From Talpa occidentalis (lineage: Eukaryota; Chordata; Mammalia; Eulipotyphla; Talpidae), in contig NW_023601754.1 in assembly GCF_014898055.3 (NCBI RefSeq), forward strand, positions 44,943,013-45,007,012: a stretch of DNA of 64,000 bases, in the 5' to 3' direction. Shown here piece after piece: positions 13,501-25,056 of this stretch. A program made the position numbers and the translations under genes. The notes below the pieces were generated by a model, which saw nothing but the letters and a program-made list of their open reading frames with translations, was not told where the DNA came from and did no database searches. Position 1 is the first letter of the stretch; the number at the start of each line of letters is the position of its first letter.

Positions 13501-16500
13501 CATCTTAGTCAATACTGCCCCACCCAGTCTCAAACCAAATCCGGAGACACCCCTAGTTTCTCTCCCTCACCTTCACCCAATCTTTTACATTATGTCAACT
13601 GCAACCTAAAAACCTCTAAGAAGCTGACCACTTCACCCCCAGACCTCTCACCTGGACAGCGTGGGACTCCCCCCACCAACCTCCCTTGCCTGAAGCAGAC
13701 TATACCACGTGACAACCTGCTGAAACCACTAACCCCCAAACTGTTAGTAGAATCCAAACTCCTTATCACACCCTCAAGGCCCGGTCTGATCTAACTCCTG
13801 AGATTTCCGCCTCACCACAGACCACAAGCCCCACGTGCTCGCTGGGTGCAGCCACGCTGGCGCTCTGGGGCTTCCGGAACATGCTGAGTCTTCCCCTCAC
13901 AGAACCTTTACCCTGCTGGTCTCACTGTCTGGACACGCTCCTTCCAGCTCCTCCTTGTGCCTTCCCTTCAGGGTCTGGCCAATGCCACCTCCACGAGGAG
14001 CTCCTGGCCCTCCATCAAGAGTAGGCCTACTGCTGCCACTGCACGTCCCTCCACCTCCACCCTCACAGCACCCAGCGTTGCGCCACACTCAGTCATTTAT
14101 GTCGGTGAACGACGACTACTGATGGAGGAGTAAGAGCTCCTGAGGGGGGCGCTGTGTTTCCCGAAGGTCCTGGCCTATGGCCCAGGGTCTGCCGTTAGCA
14201 GGGGCACCCTCCGCGTGGCCAGTGACCAGGCCTGAGCCTTGGGAGGACCACCTAGAGATGAGCTCTGCTGCACAACAGCACACTGGCGAGGCCGCAGGGG
14301 ACCCAGACCGGAATCCAGGGGCCCCCACCACAAAGGGACAGAGGGTCCCAGAACAAAGGTGCCAGGCGTACTCCAGGAGGGAGGGGGCCCCAGAGCCTCC
14401 CGAGCACTGCTGACTTTCCCGACATGGGTCTTCTTCGGGAGGAAGGAGGACAGACATGCACTGCGCCTCACCTCTTGATCTGCTCCTCGATTTGTTTCAC
14501 CAGCAGCGACTCCCCACCACTGAGCCCCCCAGGACCTGGTGTAGCCCTGGGGCCTTCGCTGGGCTCCACCGCCCCGTTCAGCTCCAGGGAGCGGCCCAGC
14601 AGGGACCGCACACGCTTGGAGCGCATGTCCAGGATGGTGTCTGTGTAGCCCACCTCTTCCAGGTACCTGCAAGGAGGCAGGACAGGTACAGCCTTCACAG
14701 ACCTCAGGCCAGTGCTTTTAGGGAAGCTGACCCCGATGCCGCTCTTTCGCTCTCAAGACAGCTTTCAGTGGGAGCCAGGACGTGCGGGCAGGATGCGGCC
14801 GCAGAGAGCTGGTCCCACCACTGCTGGCTGGGAGAGCCCAAGCGCCGGGCCAAGCCACACGTCCTGTAATGGGGACGCCGGGCAGCAAGTAAGCGAAGCA
14901 GAGTGCCCAGGAGAGAGGACCATGAGAAACGGCTGAAAGGAAAATCCTAAGCTATGTGTTCTGTACAATTCAAGTGTCTGTTTTAAAAAAGGGAACATAC
15001 GCTCACTGACGTGGTAAGGACAAATCACACACGCCGCGAGCAGCGCCTCCCACAGGCCCGAACTTAGCAGAAGAGAGCTCCGAGAATGAGATCAGGGACT
15101 GTCAGTGGAGCTTGTACAATTTATTCTACTCCTACAAATGAGTACTGATTAATTGTGCAATTTTAAAAATTGAAGCCAGCTAGGACTGGTCTAAAAGCTT
15201 TAAAACAACTTCAACTGAAGGCAAGTGCAGCTTCAAAAGGAGTGAGACACAGCCTCTGGCTGGTCCTCAAGAAGCTCCTTCAGCCCACTCTGTTCCCCAC
15301 GACCCTGCCTGTCCCTCAGCAAGTCTGCCAGCACGGGAGGGCCACACTGGCCTTCACCAGCGGCCTCACCCCGGGGCCTGCGGGTGTGGATCTGAGGTTC
15401 GCCCTCCCCCAGCCAAGGGCCGGGAAGGGAAGCATGAGCTGAAGGGGGCTGTAGGGCAGACTCCTAAGACCACATCTCAGACCCTCCCCCAAAGCTGTGT
15501 GACTTTGAGCAAAAAGAGGCCCTCTCTGCACCTGGTTTTCATCTGTGAGGATGCGGGAATCAGTGTGCACAGGGCATTTAGCTCAGCGCCAGATGCGTGG
15601 CAGGCACGTGGTGCATGTGGCCAGCTATCTTGTCCTCTCGTGTACTAAGGGAGCAAATGCACTTCCAATACTTAGCTTAAGGAAGTCAAGGGTATGGACA
15701 GATAACTTCCTGCTGTTTGTCACATTGCCTACAAAAACCACTTCAAACAAATACACAAAAAGGGCTAAAGAAAAGTTCTGGTTCGCCCACAAGGCAGACC
15801 ATCATGTGAAAGATATCCACGGATCTGACAAAAGGAGTGCATCACACAGCACTGCAGAGGGGAATCCTGTCTTTTAAAAAACACAAAACAGCAGATCTGC
15901 CTTAAGACCATCTATGCAGGTGCCTCTTCTTACTAAATCTGCCCCTTCCAAATGCATCTCTGCCCACCTGTATCTGTGCAAGCCTTTTTTTTTTTTCCTT
16001 TTTCCTAATAAACCTACCCTTTCAAAATGCAAAAAAAAATTTTAAAAAGTTTAAAGACTAAAAAACACAGACACAAATACACAGCCATGGAAGGGACACA
16101 AGCCAAGATGGATATACGAGGGCAGGAAATCCCTTGGGTGGTGGGATTATGAGTGATTTTTTTCTGTTTTCTTTGTGCTTCCCTGTATTTCCCAAGTCTC
16201 CTGAACACACACGTCTCGTTGGTAGTGAAAAATAACATTACCCTTGGGGAAAGAAGTCACAGAAGCATTTGGGGCTGCTTCCCAAGAGTGGCGGTGCCCC
16301 ATGTTTGCCTCCTCAATGCAACTATCAGGCAAGGCCCCACCCACCGGGTGACAGGCCAGCTCAGCCATGGCAGCCAGGAACCTGATAGTTCAGTGTCCCC
16401 AAAAAGGACAGGAAGGCTTCAGGCTAATCTCCAAAGCCAAACATGTCCCGCCCCGCCCCCAGCCCTCTGCACACTCACTGTCGGAGAAGCTGCCGCCCCT

Positions 16501-19500
16501 CCTTCCACACCAGCGGGCTATTCTCCAGGGTGACCGTCTCCACCGGGCCATTGGAGACTGCAGGATGGAGAGAAGAGGCAGGGCACTGCCATGTCGTAGG
16601 GTACCACCACGCACCCCTCGCCCTCCAATCTATGTCAGTCATTGTCACGAGTCCTGCAGTATCATCTCCTGAGAGTATGTGAAACCTGCCCTGCCCTCTG
16701 CACCTCTGGCCTCCTGACTGGGTCAGTCCCCAAACCACCACCCGCCTCCGCCATCTTGAGGCTCAGGGCTAGTTGTTCTGCTGTGCAGAGAGCTGGTGGG
16801 CTCTGGGAGCAGGCAGACTCTCCTAGTTCAAGTTCAGCACTGTCACTTCCTAGCTGCGTGACCTTCAGCAGGTCAGTTTACTAAGCCTCAGTTTCCTCTT
16901 CTGAGAAATGAAGTTGTTAATAGCAGCATCTGCCTCTTGGGACTGTTGTGAAGATTAAGTGAGATAATCTGTTTATTTGATTCATCAAATGTTTATCGGA
17001 CAATTACTCTGGCCTGGCGGGGTGCCCAAGCTACACCAATAAACAATAGCCGGGGCCTGAGAACTGTGTCCTGGCACAGAGCCTGCCACGAAGGACAACA
17101 ATCCCCAGTAGTTGAGCATTGAAGGCCCTGACAAGAGGCCCCCACCTCGTGAGGCTCACAGTTTGTCCCGGTCACCCCAGCGGCTCTCTGTTCACTCCCA
17201 GGCGACACTCTCATGTACCTGGCACTCTCTTCCTCGCTTCCCTGCTGGGGAACTGAGTCCTGTTCCAGGGGCTTACACCAAAAGGGACCCTTTGTGTCTG
17301 TCTCTACTTCACAGAAGGACACAGGCAGGACGGTCTTCTTCACCACTACCCTCCCCGCCAGACCTGTCAGAGTGGGGTTCAACCCCTTCCAGCCCACATC
17401 AGCTCTGCTTGCGGGGAGCAAGGTGGGGAAGAGGTGGCCACCGGCACACCTGTCCACTCTGGCACATCCAGTACTGTTGCAAGGGAAGGTGAGGGTCAGA
17501 GCGGGGTACCTTGTTCCGACAGATCTGGTTTCTTCTCCCCCTGGTTCAGGTCTGTCCCAAACTTCAATTTATGATATTTGGCTCTAAAGTAAATGATTAA
17601 CAAACGAGAGACAGAAAATTAGACAAGGCCAGCACTCACCTCAGGAACCTCACCCCCTGGGCCTCCGCCCTCCATCCTCCTCAATCTGAAGCTGAACTGC
17701 CTCCCCAGGAAGCAGCCTGGCACTGGAGGCACCGCATCGTGAGTGCCCACTCTTCCTAGTCAGGCCGACTGCGTTGCTCCAGCTGTCCCTGGAGAAGTGC
17801 TCCCACCCCCACCCCCAGCAGCCTCCTGTGTGCCCCGGAAGGGACAGGTGAGACGGGGCCACCATCACGGCGGAGAGCATGACAAGAAGGCATCCCGACT
17901 CCCGTCTTGTCCTGTCTGCCTCGCCTAGACCCACGGGACCAGGGGTGGGCAACCACCTGATCCAGCTGCCTCTTGCCCGGAGACTGCCCCAGGGAGGCAG
18001 GAGCAGGGCAGCAGGGCTCACCTCTCCTGCTTCAGCGCATACTCTAACATCTTGATCCGCCGCACCAGGTCAGTCTTGAGGTTCTCCTGCCCTTTCCGTT
18101 CTCCCTGGAGGAAGGCCACCTGAGCCTGACAGGTCGGAGGGGAGTGCAAAACAGGAGAGCAGATCACTGAGGAGAGTCCCCCACTCACTCAGGTCCAGTC
18201 AGCTCCAGACCCTGCCCCGCAGTGACTGACATACAGCAGCCCTTCCATGGCCTTAAGACATGAGCCAAGCCCAGTGGCACCAGGAGAGAGCACACTGGGC
18301 CTACAGCCAGTCCTTTGCCATGTCAGCCTGGTGAAAGAGCCGAAGAGGAGCCTCTAGGCCCAGAAATTAAAATGGGCCCAGCCTGGTCCCTGCCCTTTGG
18401 GGAGAAGTGCTGGAGGCGAAGGTAGGGGAGGCTGGCATGCTCAGCCCCGCCCTCCCCCACACCAGGCAGGTGCTGGTGGAGGTGGCGTCTCACTATTTCT
18501 ACCAGAGCATCTGTCTCCGAGGCGTGGGAGCTACTTCTGGAGCTCAGGGACAAGAGTGGGTGGCTCGACTTGGCTCCCGTTCCAATCCAACCGCGTTACC
18601 ACTCAGCCCCCACTGTGGGGACAAGCGGCCCGCTGGAGTCTGCCCAGGCGAAGGGAGACGTGGCACAGACCTGACCCGGGGCCCCTGCCAACCACTTCAC
18701 ACCGTCTGCTGGCAAGGGCGGCCCCGTCTGCTCTAGTCTGTCAACAGGTCGTTTGGAGACATGGCACCAATGGCCTTCAAGGCAGGATCCTGGCCCCTGA
18801 CCATGTTCCGGAAGCCCGAGTGCAGGGCTTCTCCCCAAGTGCTCCACTGTTCCAGCCTGAGCACTAGGCCTGGCTTGGCCACTTAGCTGCTGTCTGATCT
18901 CAGGAGGGTTATCAGTCTTCTTTGAGCCTCCACTGTCCCCTCTCTACAAAATGGGGCTCCTGAGAGTGCCTGCCCACGTGTTCCATTGCTGTCATTCCAA
19001 GGCCTAGCACAGACGAAGGCTAATAAACACCAGCTCCTACCTCTAAGCATTTTTATTGTCCCCATCCATTCTCTGGCAGGTTGATACGGGCCCTGTTCAG
19101 GAAGCCAGGATTCTTGTGGGCCCTGAGACCCACCAAGTAGGGATATCTGTAGTTTATAGCCCCTGCCCCTGGTAGCTGTGCCTCCCAGGAGCCAATCCCG
19201 CCATCACGAGCTTGCCCCAGGGTCCAGTCTGGCCCCAGACACCTCGTCCAGGCTGGGAACAAGCTCGAAGCCTCACTAGGACCGTGTCCACCCACACAGC
19301 TCTCCCTCTCCTGAGGCTGTAAGGCCCTGGCCTCTGCCCCAGGCATTGGAGCACTGAACAGCCACATGCCCAAAGCACAGCCCGCTGGCTCCAGAGACCA
19401 GGCTCTCCCTGGGTTAACAGAGCCAAGTCACGCCAGTGCTGGCCGGCAGGACAACCGGCACTGCTGACGGGGTCATGAAATGACTCTCTTCCCTGCAGGA

Positions 19501-22500
19501 GGGCAACCTGACCTCTTCATAAACATACTAAATGCACGTTCCTTTGTCCTAGGAGTTTTGCTTCTAGGGATTTATCCTGCAGGCATGACTGCCTCGCAGC
19601 TTCCTTTAGGTAAAATATAAAGGGACAGACACGCGTTCACGCATGACACAGTATCACCCATCAGTCGTTTCCTCCATAAATACTGATCCAGCTCCAACTG
19701 TGCACCCGACACTGTTACAGAGAGAGGACAGAGAACCGCACCAGGCGGTGTGGGGCAAACAATGGATAAATAAATATGTCACGAGGCATGCCCTGGAAAA
19801 TACAGCTCACCTGGCCCTGAGAACAGGACACCCCCTACTTTCTCCTTCTGCACTTCAAAGCAACACACACACCTATGACAGTCGAGGGCCAGACAGGCAT
19901 ACCCGCCTGTGAGCAACATCTCTCAAGTGGGAATGTCTGTCTTCTGTGTCTCTTATCAGTCACCCAAATCGCCTGTCAGTGACTCAGAAAGTGGGGGCAA
20001 GGGAAAGAAAAGGCCTCTCCCCAGACAAAAGCCTGCAGTGACTGGCTCCCTATCCTCCCTGTCCCCTGGGCATCCAGCAGGCCAGGCAGCCACCCACACT
20101 GCCCGGTGACGGCCCACGAGGATCTGGTGAGCGCTGGGCAACGAAGGAGAGGGACCGAAGAGCAGGAGCACCGACTAGCAGAGTGTGCCTGGCCACAGCG
20201 AGGGAGAAAGGGCGTCATGGGAGGAGGGACGCCCCACCCACTTTGGGAGGCAGGAGGAGTTCAGCACCGAAGGCTGGTGAGAAGGGGAGTGAAATGTGCA
20301 GTCAGAGGACTGAGACGAGAGCCACGGTGGGCTGAAGGAGCTGTCGAAGGCCAGCGTGGTGGCATCAGAACATGTAAAGGGTAAGCAAGGAAGGGTGGAG
20401 AAGCATGTGGGCCTAACAAAGGACCTCAGACCTTGTGAGTGAGTCTGAAATTTTCCCCAAGAGCACAGGGGAAGCCACTGCAGGGTTTTAAGCACACTAG
20501 GGAAGCAATCAGATTTGCAGGTTACAAAGGTAACTCCAAAAGGCGGGGGGGAGGGGTAACAAAGCTAAAGGCAAAGAGGCCAGTCACAGGAGGAGTCAAT
20601 CCCAGAAATCCCACAGAGAGGTGACAGCGGCCCAGAGGAGACGCTGGCGGGGGAATGAATGGATCCGGGGCAATCCAGAGGCAGGACTGAAAACACATGG
20701 TGAGCCTTGGCGGTCCACGGAGGGGAGAAAGCGGAGTTCGGAATCACAACCAGTCTCCCCACTGCTCAGTGTCCCATGTTCTCCGTGCCACACGCCAGGC
20801 CCTCATCTATCTCCTAAGGATGCAAACTCAAGCGCCCACCCTGCTGGTGTCCCCTTCCCATTTCCTCTGGCAAAGAAAGGAGAAAGGAGAACCAAAGTAT
20901 TGTCTGAAGTGTTCCAAGTCCGAGGAATCCCACCAAAAGGGGGACTGTGGGTGGTCGGTCGCTCCCGCCCTGCAGCTGCCCATGGAGTGCCCTGCTAGGT
21001 CGGCAGGGCCTGCGATCTGGACATTCTCTAGCCCACCCCAAATCCACCCACTGCTATTCCCCCTGGCCAGAATGTTAGAACACACACCCCCAGAACCATT
21101 CTGAGACACCGCCTCTCCTCCGGCTGTTCGGCTCTAGCCAGGCAGCTTCTCAAAGGCTTCCTTCCCCAGAGACTGAGCGGCACTGTCTCCCAGGGGCTGC
21201 TGCCCATCTTCCTGTCGCTGTCCCTCCGGAGGGGGTCACAGTTCGGTCCCATCTGGCCTCCCATCTCGTTCCCAAGCATCAGTGCCTCCTGGCAGGAAGG
21301 AGTCCCACGGAGCCCTCAAAGTCCCCGTGAGGCTGGCAGAGGGGAGGGACCCGCCTACACCTCTGCTGGCACTACACTCCTACACGCTCCCACATGAAGG
21401 GCCAGTTCAGATCCCCCCAAGAAGTTCCTCTTGTCCTCAAAGAGCTCTCCATCCCACAAGTGCCACCCACTGTGGGCAGGGTCACAGAATCAGGATGCAA
21501 GTGTGCATGAACACGTAGCATCTCTGCAGCCTCCTCTGTGAGCCTGGAAGTTCCCGAGGGCAGAAACCACATCACCTGCTTCTCAGGACACCCCCCCAAC
21601 CTGGCAGTCCTGCTCCTTATCAGGCCACAGCTCCACCACCACTCCATGCTCTCATCTCTCCCCCACAACAGGACCTCTGGGGCTGCCTTTCTGGCATTCA
21701 GCACAGACTTGCTGGGCACTGGCTGCCAGGAGCAGTCGGACTCAGCTGTTGGGAGAAAAGGCATTCCGAGTTCATCAAAAATCTGACAAAGTCTGGGTCT
21801 TAGCGGGGAGAAGTCACACCTCTGTAAGTGATAAGTGCTCCAGCAGAGATCTGGAAAAAGAGGCTGATGGGAGTGTAAACACGGGACAACTTAGCAGCAC
21901 CATTCACCGTTTCATAAACACATCCATCCTACCCCACCCCTCAAGCTGCTGCGTTCTCTTTGGGATACGAGGATCGATGCTGCAAGCCGTTTCTGATGGG
22001 AAGAAATTGGAGGCCACATAAGAGGCCACCAACGGGAGTCAAAGAACATGAGCTATGGCACAAACATCCTGTGGAATGCAGCTATCGAAAGAACCAGAAA
22101 GAGCCCCTCTGTGCTGGTATGAAAGGAACCCCAAGACACATGACTGTGTGCAAAAAGTCGAAAAATGATACAGAACGTATGATCTCATATATCTCACATG
22201 CAAAAGCATTCGCAGCTGGGGAGAAAAGGGATGGGGCGGTGTGGGGGGGGCACAGATACCCTTTTCACTCCCATGTATCTGGCTATACACCCTTCCGAGA
22301 CCTTTGAATTTTACTTATGTAACAGAACGCTGCCCCAAGACAGAGTCTAAGCGGGTGCCATCCACAAATTCCTCTCAAACTCCAAGAATAAACACACATC
22401 TTCTCAATTCAAAGAGGTGGTAATGTGGGGGTGCACTGGCACCAAGTTCAGGAGATCAAGATTCACCCCCGTTTTGCTATGACAGCTTGGACAACTCTGA

Positions 22501-24605
22501 GGAGGCCACTGAGCTCACTGGGAAGTTTTCGCATCTGGAAGGGGTGGCGAGAGGTACAGAGCTTGGGCTTGAAGGCCCACAGACCAGCTCTGCCCCCACA
22601 AACTGTCACTCTGGATAAATTACTGACCCTCTCAAAGTCTCCATTTCCTCTTCTGATTATTTTTAAAAAGATGGGAAGGAGGAGGAGCATAATATCACCA
22701 ACCCTTTCAGAAAGTTGCAGGGATTAAGCCATACATCTTAAAACACTTCATACAGTGGCTGGCACGTAATATATGCTCAATAAATGACAGCTACCATCAC
22801 TGTTGCTGAGTGGAGACAATGACAACAGCCCTGCCTACTTAGTGGGGTATGGAGACCATGCGACCATGTATGCGGGGAAAGAGCTCCAGATGCACAGTGA
22901 GACACAAAATTGAGGAGCATTTATGCAAGGATTCTTCTCCCACCTCAACCCCAAGTCTCAGCTACCACACAGTTAAGAGCCCAGTGGGGGCCAGAGAACA
23001 GTGGAATGCGCTCTATGACCCTATGGGCAAAACACTCTCCAGCTATTTCCTTGGATATTCACCTCTGCTCAGAAGAAAAATCCATGAGAGGGGAAAGGTG
23101 TGCTGCTGGAAGCAAGTACTGACACCAGCACAGGAACCCTCACACCCCTTGACGCCTGTCCCCGAACTCCTTCAGAACCCCACAAACCTGACGCCCAGGC
23201 TCTTTTGGACACCTTCTCAAGAGACCCACATTTCCCCAGGCCCCCAAATCCAGTCCAGCTCCTCACTCTTCCAAATATCATCCCAGGTCATACTCTTCTC
23301 CCAAGCAGTCCCACAAGCCACGGGGTCACGCCCCAGAAACTGCCTAAACACATCTCCCCCAGGGTCCTTGCCAGATGCCTCCTCACACCTCATACCCTCT
23401 TCTTTCCTGCCACCCCCCCCCTTCCTCTTCACTGCCCTCATCTCCAGGCTGGACATGACTGACACGCCCTCCAATCCACTCCAGAGTTCGCGACCTGACA
23501 TCCTACACACACCTCCCAGCTCAGGACTATCACCCCCAATCCCCCACACCCTCAAACTGGAGTTGTCTCTCTCAAGCTCTTCCACACGGGCATGGCCTTG
23601 TCCTGTCCATGCTTCCACCCCTGGGACGGCTCCCAGGACTCTGCCGCCACCTGTCCAGGCTCCCCGAAGTTTCCTCCTCAGATGGGTCGGCGCCCAGTTT
23701 CATCCCGGGACCCTCTCGAGGTCCTTCTCTTAATGGCCAGAGTCCTCACTCTTTTATCTTTCAGTCCCCCGCCCCCCACGTTCCGAAACACACCCCCTCC
23801 CGAGTTCCTGACTTCCTCTCCCGACTCCGCTGGTTCCCTTCGGCCCGTGACCTGCTCTCCCGACGACACCCCCTCTTTCCCACCCGAGCCCATCAGGTTC
23901 CACCTCCAAGCAGCGCCTGGTTGGGCACCGTGTGCGTGTCCAGCCCCGCGGCATCCTCCGAGGGGCCACATCCCCCTCTGCCGAGTTCCCTCGGGTGACC
24001 CGCGGAACCCAGTCGCGGAACCCCTCGGCCCGGCGCTCGCTCCCGCTCTCACTTCCCCCCGGCTCAGGCCCCCGCGCCCCTTCTCTCGCGGGTCCCCGGC
24101 GGCGCCCCCGCCCCGAGCCGCTCGGAGGCCCTCAGGGCCCCCCGGGCGGCCCCCGAGTCCGGGCCGCGGCCGGTGCGGTCCCCGCCCGCCCCCCCGGCCG
24201 TCCCGGCGGCCATTGCTCCAAGATGGCGGCGGCGGCGGCGGCGGCGGGTGAGGCCGGGCCGGGCCGGGCCGGGCCGGGCCGGGCCGGGCCGGGCGGGGGG
24301 CGGGGGTCCCGGGCGGCGCTCACCTGCAGCTCGGCGCGCTCGGCCTCCCAGCGGGCCTTCTCGGCCTCGAAGCGCGCCCACTCGTGCTGGATAAAGTGGA
24401 GGATCCCGGGCAGGCTCAGGGGCTCCGGCCCCGCGGTGGGCCCGGGGCTGCCCGCGCCGCCGCCTCCCTTCCCGGCCGGGCCGGGGCCAGGGGCCGGGGC
24501 AGGGGCCGGGGCCGCACCCGTCGGGCCGGGGCCCGCGCCGGAGCCGAGCGGGCGGCAGGAGGAGGCGGCGGCGGCGACCGCGGCGGCCGCTCGCTCCTCC
24601 ATCAT
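1169..24605 (-). CDS. STRN4: Striatin-4 (zinedin), complete, 17 coding exons
   Basis: Striatins are regulatory (B''') subunits of PP2A and scaffolds of STRIPAK complexes, which bring PP2A together with GCK-family kinases, MOB4 and STRIP proteins. The spliced exons total 2304 nt (767 aa plus stop), slightly longer than the human protein as I recall it. Visible order: Ala/Gly/Pro-rich N-terminus; caveolin-binding/coiled-coil segment beginning [19 protein letters not shown] (exon 1) and continuing in exon 2; the KR-rich stretch expected to bind calmodulin in exons 4-5; two acidic patches (about residues 271-280 and 303-313); then C-terminal WD40 repeats (about 423-767) with blades ending LKLWNL, IHSWKI, VRIWD and LRLWSL. 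All 16 introns have GT/AG ends and matching phases, with no frameshift or stop. The start is the first of two tandem ATGs at 24605. Introns hold only the repeats listed separately. It diverges head-to-head from FKRP, as in human. Confidence 0.97.
3532..3567 (-). repeat. (AGC)12 trinucleotide repeat coding polyserine in STRN4 exon 13
   Basis: Twelve consecutive GCT triplets on the plus strand read as twelve AGC serine codons in STRN4, about residues 580-591. They lie between the end of one WD blade (VRIWDP) and the next strand (PACLCTF). The human protein, as I recall, has about four serines here. The tract is pure, so it is probably length-variable by slippage. It sits in an inter-blade loop, where extra residues are likely tolerated. 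Confidence 0.95.
6561..6771 (-). repeat. Shuffled partial duplication of STRN4 exon 7 and flanking introns
   Basis: 6561-6647 matches 9015-9101 (the 5' end of exon 7, its splice acceptor and upstream intron 6). 6656-6771 matches 8324-8440 (intron 7). The two parts are fused in the opposite order to the source. Both matches are long, with only scattered substitutions. The copy lies in intron 9 in the same orientation as its source. It keeps a usable-looking acceptor (CTCCAG) and the first exon 7 codons ([10 protein letters not shown]), then meets a TGA after two more residues. Confidence 0.9.
7217..7506 (+). mobile_element. tRNA-derived SINE (type I) in STRN4 intron 9
   Basis: Head CTCCTGGTGGCGCAGGG, a CAGCCACTGCAGCAGGAGTTC B-box-like region, the conserved CTCTGTCTCTGGTGAATCCT body and an AAATCTT plus about 25 A tail. 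AAGGGCTCC occurs at both ends (7216-7224 and 7508-7516) and is probably the target-site duplication, although it resembles the SINE head. Confidence 0.9.
7703..24605 (-). CDS. STRN4: STRN4 coding exons 1-9 (N-terminal half)
   Basis: Exon positions read from splice sites: exon 1 24324-24605, exon 2 18022-18125, exon 3 17510-17583, exon 4 16479-16557, exon 5 14472-14666, exon 6 12326-12467, exon 7 8888-9047, exon 8 8157-8270, exon 9 7703-7818. Sizes are 282, 104, 74, 79, 195, 142, 160, 114 and 116 nt, and the split codons join correctly. Exon 1 is very GC-rich. Exon 2 carries the coiled-coil continuation ([20 protein letters not shown]). Exon 6 has the first acidic patch ([12 protein letters not shown]) and exon 7 the second ([11 protein letters not shown]). 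Intron 1 (18126-24323) is the largest; outside MIR and L1 remnants I see nothing coding in it. Confidence 0.95.
7855..8028 (+). repeat. Purine-rich GAGA/CAGA simple repeat in STRN4 intron 8
   Basis: The tract is almost entirely A and G with runs of AGAG, ACAGAGAG and (CAGA)n. It sits about 35 nt upstream (plus coordinates higher) of the exon 9 acceptor and about 130 nt below exon 8. On the STRN4 sense strand it is a long polypyrimidine run, which could influence exon 9 splicing. Confidence 0.85.
10024..10296 (+). mobile_element. tRNA-derived SINE (type II) in STRN4 intron 6
   Basis: Head GGACTCCCCGGTGGTGCAGC, the GCCCGCAGCCTCTGCAGCGCC type II signature, and an (AAAT)n plus poly(A) tail. It is flanked by a perfect 14-bp direct repeat AAAGGCAATCTTGG at 10010-10023 and 10297-10310, the target-site duplication of a fairly recent insertion. 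Confidence 0.95.
16800..16972 (+). mobile_element. MIR SINE fragment in STRN4 intron 3
   Basis: Contains the MIR core (CACTTCCTAGCTGCGTGACC, CTCAGTTTCCTC) and the following GTTGTGAAGATTAAGTGAGATAAT region. An ancient mammalian tRNA-SINE relic with no visible flanking repeats. Confidence 0.85.
18868..19035 (+). mobile_element. MIR SINE fragment in STRN4 intron 1
   Basis: Degenerate MIR: CCACTTAGCTGCTGTCTGATCT, CTCTACAAAATGGGGCTCC, and a terminal CCTAGCACAGACGAAGGCTAATAAACACC. Identification is by core motif only. Confidence 0.7.
21990..22310 (+). mobile_element. L1 3'-end fragment in STRN4 intron 1
   Basis: Resembles old L1 3' sequence: TCCTGTGGAATGCAGCTATCG, then a derived TGCTGGTATGAAAGGAAC and ACAGAACGTATGATCTCATAT. 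Strongly diverged, and the boundaries are approximate. Confidence 0.6.
22560..22795 (+). mobile_element. MIR SINE fragment in STRN4 intron 1
   Basis: GGCTTGAAGGCCCACAGACC, CTGTCACTCTGGATAAATTACTG and the 3' end CAGTGGCTGGCACGTAATAT followed by GCTCAATAAATG. Nearly full-length MIR by eye. Confidence 0.8.
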
Positions 24606-25000
24606 GGAGGCCCCGGGGCCGGCCCGCGCGCCCGCTGTGCCTCGCGCGCCTGCGCGGCCGCGCCAACCCCCGCGCGCGCTCGGCGGGGGCCGCGGGGGGC
24701 GGGACGGGAGCGAGGCCGGGCGCGCGCCTCGCCCACCCGGGTCGACCCCGACGGCGCGCGGGGCGGCGGGGCGGCGCGGGGCGCGGCGGGGCGGGGCGGG
24801 GCGGGGGCGCGCACCGCGGGGACCTCCCGCGCGTCCCCGGCCCGGGCGCGGGGGTCGCCGGGTCGGAGAGTGGGACTTTGGAAGGGGCCGCTCTCCGCCC
24901 CCCGCTCCCGCTTCGCCCCAAAGAAAGAGTGTAACCCGCTCCACACCCCAGTACCACTCTCTTCGACAGTCACTGTCCCGTTTTGACAGACAGGGCGGCC
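23900..25000. promoter_or_regulatory. STRN4/FKRP divergent CpG-island promoter with YY1-type site
   Basis: About 1.1 kb of very GC- and CpG-rich sequence covers STRN4 exon 1 (24324-24605), its 5' leader and the start of intron 1. It includes a textbook YY1-like element CCAAGATGGCGGC (24218-24230) and many GGGCGG/CCGCCC boxes, and no clear TATA box. In human the FKRP transcript starts inside the STRN4 5' region on the opposite strand, so this island is inferred to serve both genes. Exact start sites cannot be read from sequence. Confidence 0.75.
24254..24293. repeat. (CCGGG)8 pentanucleotide repeat in STRN4 intron 1
   Basis: Eight exact CCGGG units followed by CGGGGGGCGGGGG, only about 30 nt inside intron 1 from the exon 1 donor at 24323. 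The G-runs on the plus strand could form G-quadruplexes. Confidence 0.97.
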
Positions 25001-25056
25001 ACCGCGGGTGATTTCAGCAATGGCCCCCCATTCTCCCTGATTCCTGGCACCGGTCG

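Noticed and set aside
22849..23733. 294-codon plus-strand open frame
   Set aside because: Pro/Ser-rich antisense of intron 1, with no recognisable domain and no supporting splice sites.
23932..25011. Long plus-strand open frame of 359 codons over the promoter
   Set aside because: It is antisense to STRN4 exon 1 in CpG-island sequence where stops are rare. Its composition is Ala/Gly/Pro/Arg low complexity with no family resemblance.
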